DNA from: a bacterium D16-56 | GTDB lineage: Bacteria; Bacillota; Clostridia; Lachnospirales; Lachnospiraceae | Length of the DNA: 64,000 nucleotides | NCBI GenBank assembly: GCA_003611875.1 | Contig: RAYY01000008.1 | Location: 1-64,000, forward strand | Direction of reading: 5' to 3' | Part shown: one piece after another, positions 26,139 through 33,547 of the stretch | Numbering within the stretch: position 1 is the first letter of the stretch | Layout: the number at the start of each line of letters is the position of its first letter | Position numbers and translations under genes: made by a program | Notes under the pieces: model-generated | Told to the model about the DNA's origin: nothing | The model's input: only the letters and a program-made list of their open reading frames with translations | Database searches by the model: none

Positions 26139-26723
26139 TCATCTTTTATATTTTCTATTTTTAACAATTCCTGCGATCAATAGAAGAATCAACATGAAAT
26201 GACTTAAAGCAATTACCAGGCTAATCTTGTGGATGCCCTTCTGATAGCAAATCACCCCTATCAGCGCTTCTGCCGCCCATATGCCTCTGGCAATCCTTCC
26301 ATAAATCTTCCTCTCCCTCCGGTCAAGCGGCTTATTGTGGTCTTCTACCGGAGCCAGGAAAAAAATAAGCGCTCCGCACACACTGCTGCAAATCAGGCTG
26401 ACGGCAAATACCGCTTCATAAGGGATCCATTTTGCCGCCCAGCATACACAGCAAAGCATCCCTGTGGAAATCACAGTACAAGTGTTAAAGTTGTCTGCAT
26501 GATGTCCCCCTGCATAAGAACGCAGAGGAATAAAGGAGAAAAGAAACATCAGTACTGTGTCATATGCCCGAAAAACAACTGCCAAAAGACAGGCAATCAA
26601 AAGATTGACCACCTGCCCGATCAGCAGTTCAAAGGCATATTGGTATAGCTTCTGATCCTGAAAAGTAAGATACTTATTCTTAATCTGCCATGTCACCAGA
26701 CGTTCTGCCAGCCTTTCAATCAT
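26139..26723 (-). CDS. agrB: AgrB-like cysteine protease / peptide exporter
   Basis: 194 residues, a polytopic membrane protein with about five to six hydrophobic segments. The catalytic pair is present: His75 and Cys82 in RSYAGGHHADNFNTC, with the same seven-residue spacing as His77/Cys84 of S. aureus AgrB, and the RSYAGG signature is typical of clostridial AgrB. The family cleaves the AgrD tail and closes the thiolactone ring. It starts six bases after agrD ends, so substrate and processing enzyme are co-translated. Regulation is probably through the operator-bearing promoter just upstream of agrD. Confidence 0.9.
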   Translation of the reverse strand: MIERLAERLVTWQIKNKYLTFQDQKLYQYAFELLIGQVVNLLIACLLAVVFRAYDTVLMFLFSFIPLRSYAGGHHADNFNTCTVISTGMLCCVCWAAKWIPYEAVFAVSLICSSVCGALIFFLAPVEDHNKPLDRRERKIYGRIARGIWAAEALIGVICYQKGIHKISLVIALSHFMLILLLIAGIVKNRKYKR

Positions 26724-26729
26724 AGCCTT

Positions 26730-26903
26730 TTAGAACCTTTTAAAGCGTCTGGCTTCCTCCGGTACCTCCGGCTGATGGTCCAGCCACATGCATCCTGAGT
26801 TTACATTCTGAAATACAGTCAGAATCGCCAGAGCATTAAAGGCAGTCATAGCCCAATTCCTGCTTCCTAATTTTTTTAATACCTTACAAAGATTTTTACG
26901 CAT
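26730..26903 (-). CDS. agrD: AgrD-like cyclic autoinducer pre-peptide
   Basis: 57 residues from the ATG at 26903, set by AGGAGG seven bases upstream; an ATG 21 codons earlier has no such site and would overlap the leader hairpin. The N-terminus is an amphipathic basic helix (RKNLCKVLKKLG), the middle is hydrophobic (AMTAFNALAILTVF), then comes the signal core NVNSGCMWLD and the charged tail HQPEVPEEARRFKRF, which contains the QPEVP recognition block of clostridial AgrD. By analogy with other AIPs the ring is Cys38 to Asp42 (CMWLD, five residues), with a short N-terminal tail of unknown length. AgrB would cleave between Asp42 and His43. Confidence 0.9.
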   Translation of the reverse strand: MRKNLCKVLKKLGSRNWAMTAFNALAILTVFQNVNSGCMWLDHQPEVPEEARRFKRF

Positions 26904-26942
26904 CACTGCTACCTCCTGCTTTTTGATAGATACCCATAAGCC

Positions 26943-26975
26943 AAATGATTTCAGCACAGTTTCCAATCATTTAGC
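26943..26975. repeat. Hairpin motif in the agrD leader, shared with the agr upstream region
   Basis: AAATGATT and AATCATTT form an 8-bp stem around a 14-base loop. The 31-base core from 26945 matches 29783-29813 at 28 of 31 positions, in the same orientation. Here it lies in the 5' leader between the agrD promoter and the ribosome site, so it could be a regulator site or an RNA element. Confidence 0.6.
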
Positions 26976-26986
26976 CTTGTGAGTAT

Positions 26987-27054
26987 AACATACCAAAAAA
27001 TCAGGAAAAATCAACCCACTTTCCATTTTTTGTCATTTTTTGACCGTTTTTTGT
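26987..27054 (-). promoter_or_regulatory. agrD promoter with triple-repeat (LytTR-type) operator
   Basis: The operator copy at 27018-27054 overlaps the last codons of the histidine kinase gene. Three bases on is a TTGATT -35 box (27009-27014), with TATGTT (26987-26992) at 16-base spacing as the likely -10; TATACT just beyond is an alternative. Activation here by the phosphorylated LytTR regulator would give the positive feedback loop typical of agr systems. Confidence 0.75.
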
Positions 27055-28352
27055 ATATTGGACAAGATCACTACAACCTTAAACTGGTCGCGGCCTTCCT
27101 CTATATTTAAAATTCCATGATATTTCTCCGCAAGCTCTTGAACCATCTGCAGGCCAAATCCATGTCTGGCTTCATCCTCCTTTGTCGTCAGATACTTACC
27201 GCCGCTTTTCTTTCTTTGATGCTTAAAGTTATTCGAAATCTGAAACACCACAAGAGACTCATTTCCTCTATACAGGCTGGCAAACAAACGACCTGCTTCA
27301 CACTCGCCTGCCGCCTTCAGCGCATTATCCATCAGATTTCCAAAAATCCGGATTTTATCTGTCTCACTGATAAAATCAATCTGCGCATCTGGCTGCACCT
27401 GTACCTCATAACAGATTCCTCTGTTTTGGGCTTCCTTTTCCCGTTCAATCAAAATTGCATTTAATACCGCGTCATGTGTATAGAATTTCTTGCTTCCAGG
27501 ACTTTTCCTCTTCAAAAGCTCTGACGCCTCATCCGCTAATTTTCTCAAACCATAATGGGATTCCTCCTCCACCAGCAGCTTCATTGTCTGAACAATATGC
27601 TTCATCTCATGGATATATCCTGCGTATTCCTCATTGATCTCCTGCATACGCTGATAATGATTATGCTCCAAATCCGTTTTTAACTTCATCATTTCCTGAT
27701 TCTTGACCTTATTTTCCGTTATAATCAGCTTTTCAACCACAAAAAAATTCACGATATTACTCAGAATAATCAAAATTCCACCCAGACATATGACTGAATA
27801 TCCATAAGGATACCAGTCCCTGATCAAAAATCCATTTAATAAGATCAGCACAGATACCGGCAGAATAAACAAGCTTTTTAAATCAGAAAAAAATTGGTCC
27901 TTTGACAGATAAGGATGCTTTTTTCTGATCATTTGCATTAAAATCATAAACTCACATATTTTCTCAACAGCCAGACGGAATATCCAACTATCCTCGGTTA
28001 TGGCAATCGAAATTCCCAACGCCCGATATATATGGAAGCATACAAATTCCACAATACACAGCATCGCATAGAAAAAAAACACATAAAATAAAAGCACCTT
28101 GATCTTTTCGCGAAAAAGCAGCCATGAAAAAAAGGTCAGCACAAGAGGAATGCACAGTAAATTCAAATAGGAATTTCCCACAAGGTTAATCCCAAAAATC
28201 AATGCAGCAAAAATGCCGGATTCCAATATTCTGATTTTTTTATCTTCCTCATAGAATGGAAACCATGTGTTTAAATAATGGTAAAACAAAAAGACTTCAA
28301 ACACACAGTTCAGATACATAATCATTCCATGAAAAAATCCCATATCAACCAT
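27033..28352 (-). CDS. agrC: AgrC-like GHKL sensor histidine kinase
   Basis: 439 residues. Residues 1-220 contain about six hydrophobic helices (NCVFEVFLFYHYL, SLFILPVSVLILLNGFLI and others), forming the peptide-sensing domain. A coiled linker leads to the phospho-acceptor box YIHEMKH at about 248-254, then a GHKL ATPase with the N-box NLMDNALKAA at about 345 and a G-box GFGLQMVQELAEKYHG near 405. No extracellular loop domain is present. The ribosome site (GAGGG) lies within the end of the regulator gene. Its ligand should be the AgrD-derived peptide encoded next to it. Confidence 0.9.
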   Translation of the reverse strand: MVDMGFFHGMIMYLNCVFEVFLFYHYLNTWFPFYEEDKKIRILESGIFAALIFGINLVGNSYLNLLCIPLVLTFFSWLLFREKIKVLLFYVFFFYAMLCIVEFVCFHIYRALGISIAITEDSWIFRLAVEKICEFMILMQMIRKKHPYLSKDQFFSDLKSLFILPVSVLILLNGFLIRDWYPYGYSVICLGGILIILSNIVNFFVVEKLIITENKVKNQEMMKLKTDLEHNHYQRMQEINEEYAGYIHEMKHIVQTMKLLVEEESHYGLRKLADEASELLKRKSPGSKKFYTHDAVLNAILIEREKEAQNRGICYEVQVQPDAQIDFISETDKIRIFGNLMDNALKAAGECEAGRLFASLYRGNESLVVFQISNNFKHQRKKSGGKYLTTKEDEARHGFGLQMVQELAEKYHGILNIEEGRDQFKVVVILSNIQKTVKK

Positions 28353-28362
28353 TCACATTCCC

Positions 28363-29124
28363 TCAATTTCTTCCCCAATAGGAAGACAATTCCTTTTCAA
28401 ATTGTGTCCTTTTTGCCCTGGCAACTGTTAATTGGACGCCGCCTGTCAGTTGAACATACTCTTTAAAGCAGCCCACTACATGCCGCAAATTAATGATGTA
28501 GCTTACCTTGGCATAAGCAAACCCATGATCCTTTAACTGTTTATAATAATCATCCACCTTCTGCTTACTTTTAACGGTAAAATTCTTTGCTTCTTTCTCA
28601 GGAATATCCAAAAACTTGACGATTTCCCTGGTGCGGCTTTCTGTCAGATAAATCTCACTTTGCTTCTTATGAATCGCTATGTACAAAATGTCGGACAACT
28701 GCAAGGACAGCGTGTGGGCCCCACAGGAAACCTTCAGCTTATAGGAATCCTTCCTTCTTCTGACCTCCTGCAGCGTGTCCGATAGCCTGGAAGCGCCTTC
28801 CCTCAAAAGAGAATCTTTGACCAGATAGCTAAAAGGCTGTACATGAACCACCTGACTGGCCGGATAATCAATTCCTGTATAAAAAGAAATCACTGTATCC
28901 TTGCTTCTCTCGCGAATGTACTCTGCCACCTGTGTGCCCTTCATGCTTCCCTGCATATTGATATCTAAAAAAACAAGATCAAATTCCCTATAATTTTTAA
29001 TAAAATCTTCCCCGCTATTAAATTCATAGATTGTCCATTCCTCTGGGTCATGTACAATCTGCTCAATCAGCTTCCTTAAATTCCCAATATCATTTCGGCA
29101 ATCATCACATATTGCAATATTCAT
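28363..29124 (-). CDS. agrA: AgrA-like LytTR response regulator
   Basis: 253 residues from the ATG at 29124 (MNIAICDD), which has an AGGAAAGGTG site; the frame opens 11 codons earlier without one. The receiver domain (1-120) has the acidic pair CDD at 6-8 and the phospho-acceptor Asp in DLVFLDINMQG near residue 57. The LytTR DNA-binding domain (about 145-250) shows LSDILYIAIHKKQSEIYL and a final VARAKRTQFEKELSSY, in pieces. LytTR proteins bind paired 9-bp repeats about 21 bp apart, which matches the operators at 26028-26064 and 27018-27054. It is the likely activator of both agrDB and the injection operon. Confidence 0.9.
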   Translation of the reverse strand: MNIAICDDCRNDIGNLRKLIEQIVHDPEEWTIYEFNSGEDFIKNYREFDLVFLDINMQGSMKGTQVAEYIRERSKDTVISFYTGIDYPASQVVHVQPFSYLVKDSLLREGASRLSDTLQEVRRRKDSYKLKVSCGAHTLSLQLSDILYIAIHKKQSEIYLTESRTREIVKFLDIPEKEAKNFTVKSKQKVDDYYKQLKDHGFAYAKVSYIINLRHVVGCFKEYVQLTGGVQLTVARAKRTQFEKELSSYWGRN

Positions 29125-29181
29125 TTCTGCACCTTTCCTGATATGACTTGCTGTCAAAATCCAGTCAAAGGATAGTATTCT

Positions 29182-29553
29182 TCAAATTCCAGACCTTATC
29201 AACACCGCATCCAATATCTTTTCAAATCCCTCAATCAAGGTTTGCCCCTGTTTCGGATCACAGCTCATAATCTCCTTCATTTTCATTACGATCCCTGAAA
29301 GCTGATCGTCTGGTTCACACTGGTTTCCTAAAAGAAGCTTGGATATGGGTGCATGAAGAACCTCTGCGATACACATCATGGTAAATACCGACGGCATGGT
29401 TTCTCCTGTTTCCAGACGGGTAATCGAGCTTTGGGATACCATCACACGCTCCGCCAGCTCTCTCTGGGTAATATGACAATATTTCCGAAACCTCCTGACC
29501 CTTTTTCCGATTTCTATTGCATTATTTTCGAAGGTAGAATCTTCCTTTTTCAT
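29182..29553 (-). CDS. XRE-family helix-turn-helix regulator
   Basis: 123 residues. Residues 13-70 form a Cro/CI-type HTH: GKRVRRFRKYCHITQRELAERV, then VSQSSITRLETGETMPS with the recognition helix, in pieces. The C-terminal 50 residues are helical and may dimerise. The start ATG follows AGGAGG by five bases, and a TTGTAA-17-TATAAT promoter lies about 105 bases upstream. It is the first gene of the agr cluster, separated from the response-regulator start by 57 bases. A repressor or competence-like gate on quorum sensing is plausible; its operator could be the hairpin motif at 29783-29813. Confidence 0.85.
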   Translation of the reverse strand: MKKEDSTFENNAIEIGKRVRRFRKYCHITQRELAERVMVSQSSITRLETGETMPSVFTMMCIAEVLHAPISKLLLGNQCEPDDQLSGIVMKMKEIMSCDPKQGQTLIEGFEKILDAVLIRSGI

Positions 29554-29659
29554 TGTCCCCTCCTGCCTTTTGCTTAGTAGTGTAGCAATGGCAGTAGGAA
29601 ATGTGTAATGTCTAATTCACATCTTTCCATGCTTAATCTGCATTTTCATTTCATCTCTG

Positions 29660-29688
29660 ATTATAGGCGATTTTTTATCATTTTACAA
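29660..29688 (-). promoter_or_regulatory. Promoter of the XRE-agr operon
   Basis: On the minus strand, TTGTAA (29683-29688) and a perfect TATAAT (29660-29665) are spaced 17 bases apart, giving a sigma-A consensus-like promoter with a leader of about 100 bases before the XRE start codon. Confidence 0.7.
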
Positions 29689-29713
29689 GAAAGCGGCAAA
29701 AACAACTTTTTTA

Positions 29714-29742
29714 TTGCCATTTTCAGCGTAAACTGATATACT
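29714..29742 (+). promoter_or_regulatory. Possible promoter toward the methyltransferase genes
   Basis: TTGCCA (29714-29719), a 17-base spacer and TATACT (29737-29742) on the plus strand. The transcript would cross the hairpin motif and the dispersed repeat before reaching the TTG start at 30019, giving a structured leader of about 270 bases. Confidence 0.4.
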
Positions 29743-29782
29743 TTTTATACCTATGAGACAAATGATTTATTGACATCTTCTC

Positions 29783-29813
29783 ATGATTTCAGGACCGTTT
29801 CCAATCATTTGGC
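29783..29813. repeat. Hairpin motif upstream of the agr operon
   Basis: ATGATT and AATCAT arms flank a GGACCG-containing loop. It is 28/31 identical to 26945-26975 in the agrD leader, in the same orientation. Two near-identical hairpin sites around one regulatory locus suggest a binding site for a local regulator such as the XRE protein, or a decayed small repeat. Confidence 0.55.
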
Positions 29814-29832
29814 AAATACTTTTACTTTAAAA

Positions 29833-29966
29833 GTCCGCTGCCGGGCGCATGGAGTTTACTTTGAAAGTCCCATCGCCGGAGGCGATTTAAAATCAGGGAT
29901 GCCAAATGCGCCCGCCAGACTTTCATGATTGGTGGCGCGTCCGCTGCCGGGCGCATGGAGGCTTAC
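29833..29966. repeat. Dispersed repeat, copy 1
   Basis: The segment from 29856 on is about 93% identical to the reverse complement of 54041-54155. Its last part, GTCCGCTGCCGGGCGCATGG (29939 on), also occurs once more 106 bases earlier at 29833, so the copy is a partial tandem. It contains the stem ATCGCC-GGA-GGCGAT at 29872-29886. It encodes no convincing protein and sits directly before the restriction-modification cassette. Confidence 0.85.
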
Positions 29967-30018
29967 TTCCCGAGTATAACCGTTCCTAACAGCAAGAACA
30001 CAAGGAGGATGCAGGAGC

Positions 30019-31227
30019 TTGAGTATAACCGCAAATGCCGGAACCTTTACCCCCAACAAGACCGAGCCCATCCACAGATGGTATCAGTATATGGAAGGCT
30101 ATTCTTCCCAGTTGGTGGAACGTGAGCTGGATGCCCTAACCGGCAAAGACATTCACACCATTTATGATCCCTTTGGAGGCGCAGGAACCACTCTTTTGTC
30201 TGCCAGCATGAGGGGACTCACCCCTTATTACAGTGAGACCAACCCATTTATGAGCCTTGTGGTCAGAACTAAGATCAACCGGGTCATGGACCTGTGCCGC
30301 TCTCCGGAAAGCCTCCGTCTTCTGAATGCTTTTCTGTCAGCTTTTTTATCAGGGGATACTGAACCGGCAAACGCCATTCCTTTCCCAGACACATGGGACG
30401 GGTTTGAGAAATATTACCCTGTCAAAGCATTCCGACAGATTCTTGATCTCAAGGCCCGCATTGCCCATGTGGAGGATCCGGCAGTAAGAGAGATTTTGAT
30501 GCTGGCTCTTTCTTCTATCCTAGTGCCTGCCTCAAAGATGATCCGCCGGGGTGATCTGCGGTATGCCAGACCTTCGGAAAAAAAGTGCTGTCAGCCGGTT
30601 CTTGGGTTGTTTTCAGAGAAATTAAAGGAGATCATCACAGATATCAGGGAATCCGGCCCCTCCGTCCTTTGCCCGGTTCATCCCTTAGCAGAAGACTGCC
30701 GCTGTATCCAGGAGGAGAATCTGATTGACTGTGTCATCACATCGCCCCCTTACCTGAATGGGACCAACTACATCCGCAATACCAAGCTGGAGCTGAAGCT
30801 GAATGATTTTGTAAACAGTGAAGCCGACCTGCCTGATTTTCATTCCAGAGGCATTGTCGCCGGAATCAATAATGTGTCCAAAAGGAATCACCATGACACC
30901 GTCCTGCCCCAGGTCCAGGACTACATAGCAAAGCTGCAGCAATGCTCCTATGACAAACGGATCCCTCTCATGGCTGCCAATTATTTTTATGATATGAACC
31001 AGGTATTTTCACGTCTGAAGCAGATTATGAAAACCGGTTCCTGGTTCATTATGGATATTGGAGATTCCCAGTTTGCAGGGGTCCACATTCCTACCCACCG
31101 GATCCTTGCTGCTCTGTGTGAAACTCATGATTTTACCCTCTGCAGTGAGGACCTTCTGCGGACAAGACATTCCAAAAACGGGATGAAGCTGTCCCAAAGG
31201 CTGCTGCGGTTTCGACTAGAAAAATAA
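30019..31227 (+). CDS. DNA methyltransferase 1 of a restriction-modification system
   Basis: 402 residues starting at a TTG, with AAGGAGG at 30003-30008 ten bases before; no ATG in the area has a comparable site. The SAM-binding motif I is DPFGGAGTT at about 50-58 and the catalytic motif IV is TSPPYLNGTNY near 241. SPPY rather than DPPY points to N4-cytosine methylation, although N6-adenine cannot be excluded. Motif I preceding IV places it in the beta class. It is followed 34 bases later by a second, different methyltransferase and then a convergent HNH nuclease, the layout of a Type II system with an asymmetric site where each enzyme modifies one strand. Confidence 0.85.
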   Translation: MSITANAGTFTPNKTEPIHRWYQYMEGYSSQLVERELDALTGKDIHTIYDPFGGAGTTLLSASMRGLTPYYSETNPFMSLVVRTKINRVMDLCRSPESLRLLNAFLSAFLSGDTEPANAIPFPDTWDGFEKYYPVKAFRQILDLKARIAHVEDPAVREILMLALSSILVPASKMIRRGDLRYARPSEKKCCQPVLGLFSEKLKEIITDIRESGPSVLCPVHPLAEDCRCIQEENLIDCVITSPPYLNGTNYIRNTKLELKLNDFVNSEADLPDFHSRGIVAGINNVSKRNHHDTVLPQVQDYIAKLQQCSYDKRIPLMAANYFYDMNQVFSRLKQIMKTGSWFIMDIGDSQFAGVHIPTHRILAALCETHDFTLCSEDLLRTRHSKNGMKLSQRLLRFRLEK

Positions 31228-31261
31228 AATTAGGATTCCGCTTGACGGAATTATTACCAAT

Positions 31262-32404
31262 ATGAGGCAATTTATGGACGTTTACTTACAAAAAGCAAAA
31301 GACTTTATGGCAAAGCTTCCATATAAGAATGCTCCCTACAGCAGCCGGAACTGGGGACATCCCTGGCACTCCCTGTGCTCCTACCACGGAAAGCTCAAAC
31401 CAGCCATCGCACATTTTCTGATTTCCCATTTCACCAGCCCTGGTGAGGTGATTCTGGATCCGCTATGCGGGGTGGGAACCATCCCCTTTGAAGCGTGCCT
31501 TCAGGGAAGGATCGGCATTGGAAACGACCTGAGCGAGATGGCCTGCTGCGTCGCCAAGGCCAAGCTGGAAAAGCCCTCCAAGGATCAGGCAGATCATGTG
31601 CTCAATACCCTGGATCAATACATCCAAAGCCATCTTCCAAGGCTTGCTTTTGAAAACACCCCTTATCGGGACTTTGGATTAAATCATAAATTAGCAGAAT
31701 ACTTCCATCCGGACACCTACCGGGAGCTGATTCTGGCAAGGGAGTTTTTCCTGCAGGACTTCCGGAATATTACCCCTGCACAAGCCATGGTCTTCTCCGC
31801 CCTGCTCCATGTCCTTCACGGAAACCGGCCCTATGCCTTGTCAAGAACCTCCCACCCCCTGACCCCCTATGCCCCCCATGGAGAATATTTGTATAAAAAT
31901 GTAGGGCAGCATATTAAAAAAAAGCTGTCCCTTTCCTATCAATGCACGGATTTTTCAGAATATACTCCGGGAAAGGCCATTTGGGGTGATTTTTCCACGC
32001 TGGACGGCCTGAGTGCAGACGCTGTCATTACCTCGCCTCCCTTTGCCGGTTCCCTCCGGTTCTACTCTCAGAACTGGATGAGGCTTTGGATGTGCGGCTG
32101 GGAACCGGATGATTTCAAAAATGCCTCTGGGCGGTTCTTAGACCAGCAGCAGAACAAAAATCTGGATATTTACTATTCTTTCTTTAACGTATGCCACAAT
32201 AACTTAAAGCCTGGCGGCAGGATGATCCTTCATTTAGGGAAGACCATGAAGATTGACATGGCAAAAGAGCTGTCCCAAAGGGCCGGGGATTATTTTGACG
32301 TGGTTTATGTAGGAGATGAAAATGTTTCTGATCTGGAAAAGCATGGCATCAAAGATAAAGGAGGCACCACAGCCCACCAATTTTTGTTTCTGGTGCATCG
32401 CTGA
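31262..32404 (+). CDS. DNA methyltransferase 2 of the same system
   Basis: 380 residues as given. The ATG at 31274 (four codons in) has GAGG six bases upstream and may be the true start. The SAM-binding motif is DPLCGVGTIPFEA at about 60-72, followed by the acidic IGIGNDLSEMA, and the catalytic motif is TSPPFAGSLRF near 258-268. TSPPF again suggests N4-cytosine specificity. It is clearly distinct in sequence from methyltransferase 1, so the pair are not a recent duplication; more likely they modify the two strands of one asymmetric site. The gene ends 38 bases before a palindromic terminator shared with the convergent nuclease gene. Confidence 0.85.
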   Translation: MRQFMDVYLQKAKDFMAKLPYKNAPYSSRNWGHPWHSLCSYHGKLKPAIAHFLISHFTSPGEVILDPLCGVGTIPFEACLQGRIGIGNDLSEMACCVAKAKLEKPSKDQADHVLNTLDQYIQSHLPRLAFENTPYRDFGLNHKLAEYFHPDTYRELILAREFFLQDFRNITPAQAMVFSALLHVLHGNRPYALSRTSHPLTPYAPHGEYLYKNVGQHIKKKLSLSYQCTDFSEYTPGKAIWGDFSTLDGLSADAVITSPPFAGSLRFYSQNWMRLWMCGWEPDDFKNASGRFLDQQQNKNLDIYYSFFNVCHNNLKPGGRMILHLGKTMKIDMAKELSQRAGDYFDVVYVGDENVSDLEKHGIKDKGGTTAHQFLFLVHR

Positions 32405-32435
32405 AGCCAAAAGACATAAAAACCATTCTGTCAGG

Positions 32436-32468
32436 AAAAAATGCAGGTGCATATGCACCTGCGTTGTT
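32436..32468. terminator. Bidirectional terminator between methyltransferase 2 and the HNH gene
   Basis: GCAGGTGCAT|ATGCACCTGC (32443-32462) is a perfect 20-base palindrome, with AAAAAA on the left and GTTGTTAT on the right. It lies between the two convergent stop codons and can serve both transcripts, though its loop is small. Confidence 0.6.
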
Positions 32469-32486
32469 ATATAAAAATATAAGGAG

Positions 32487-33485
32487 TCACAGCAACTCAT
32501 CTGCCCTGCGCACATATACCTGGGAAATCGTCCTGGAAGCAAGGAAAAAATCATAACCCGTATCCCTTAAAATCCGGTTGCGCAGCTTTATGACCTCATC
32601 CATATAAGCTGCAAATTTCTCTAAAAGCGCATCCACCTTTTCCGGATTATGAAGCTGAGCCAACGCTTCCGGATTATACTGAGGCCTGCCGGACAAAAGC
32701 TCATAATCAAAACCGGTCAAGATGGACAGACGCCGAAGCTGACTGTCACGATAAAAATCCGAGGGCCAGGCTCCGGACTTTTCTCCATTGCATTTACGGC
32801 AGAGCAGGGTGGCATTTTCCGTGGAAAGGGGCCACAGATAATACACAGGAAGCGTATGATCCAAAGGCTTTTCCCGTTTATCCACAACATCCTTCAAATC
32901 CCTTTCACAGCAAAAGCACTTGTTTTTGTAACGTGCCTCAATCTCCTTGCTGTGAATCTTCGGACTGCCCGCAATGTCTAACAAGAGCCGGCGCTTCTGC
33001 GCTGCCTCCCTGTGCTGGTCTGTAAGCCTCGTGCCATTCTTGATTTCATTGTACGCCTTCTTGCACAGCCTGCACTCTCCCTGCCGCTTCGAAGCCCTGG
33101 AAGCATGGTGATCGAAAAACTCAAGAGGCTTTATGGTATTACATACAATGCAGTATTTGTATTCCTTTGCCTCTGCCAGGTAATCGTCATGATAGATGGT
33201 AAATTCCCCTTGAGCCACAGACGCCAGCTCTCCATTTTCATCCTGAACATCCATGGAATAATCATAGAACTTCGTCTCTCCTCCGGATTCCAGCACAGCC
33301 CCGCACTTGGGGCATGAGACCGCAAAATCCTCCCCGATCTCATCCCTTCTGACAAAGATAAACTCCGTACACTGAGGATTCAGGCATTGAAATCCCTTCC
33401 ATACCACATCTCCCATGCCTTTCACATGGTCTGCCCGGGTCTGATTCCTTCTTGTGACCTTACTATATGCTTTTCTTCTTGCCAC
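32487..33485 (-). CDS. HNH-type restriction endonuclease candidate
   Basis: 332 residues from a GTG with GGAGGAG about 12 bases upstream. The first third has a zinc ribbon (CLNPQC and CPKCG) and a second Cys pair (CIVC ... CRLC). The HNH core at about 206-265 shows YKNKCFCCERDL, then DHTLPVYYLWPLSTENATLLCRKCNGEKSG, with the catalytic His in LDHTLP, the Asn in ENATLL and CxxC zinc ligands. The remainder is helical, possibly the target-recognition part. It converges with two methyltransferase genes, the usual setting for a Type II restriction enzyme. It lies 62 bases after the asd stop in the same direction and could partly share that transcript. Confidence 0.75.
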   Translation of the reverse strand: MARRKAYSKVTRRNQTRADHVKGMGDVVWKGFQCLNPQCTEFIFVRRDEIGEDFAVSCPKCGAVLESGGETKFYDYSMDVQDENGELASVAQGEFTIYHDDYLAEAKEYKYCIVCNTIKPLEFFDHHASRASKRQGECRLCKKAYNEIKNGTRLTDQHREAAQKRRLLLDIAGSPKIHSKEIEARYKNKCFCCERDLKDVVDKREKPLDHTLPVYYLWPLSTENATLLCRKCNGEKSGAWPSDFYRDSQLRRLSILTGFDYELLSGRPQYNPEALAQLHNPEKVDALLEKFAAYMDEVIKLRNRILRDTGYDFFLASRTISQVYVRRADELL

Positions 33486-33547
33486 CTTTAATCACTTCTC
33501 CTCCATTGTATCGCTCCACTTTCTAGATACCGCTTCGCCACCACATC

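Noticed and set aside
26730-26966. Longer AgrD with 21 extra N-terminal residues
   Set aside because: The ATG at 26903 has AGGAGG at the right distance, and the extension falls in the leader hairpin.
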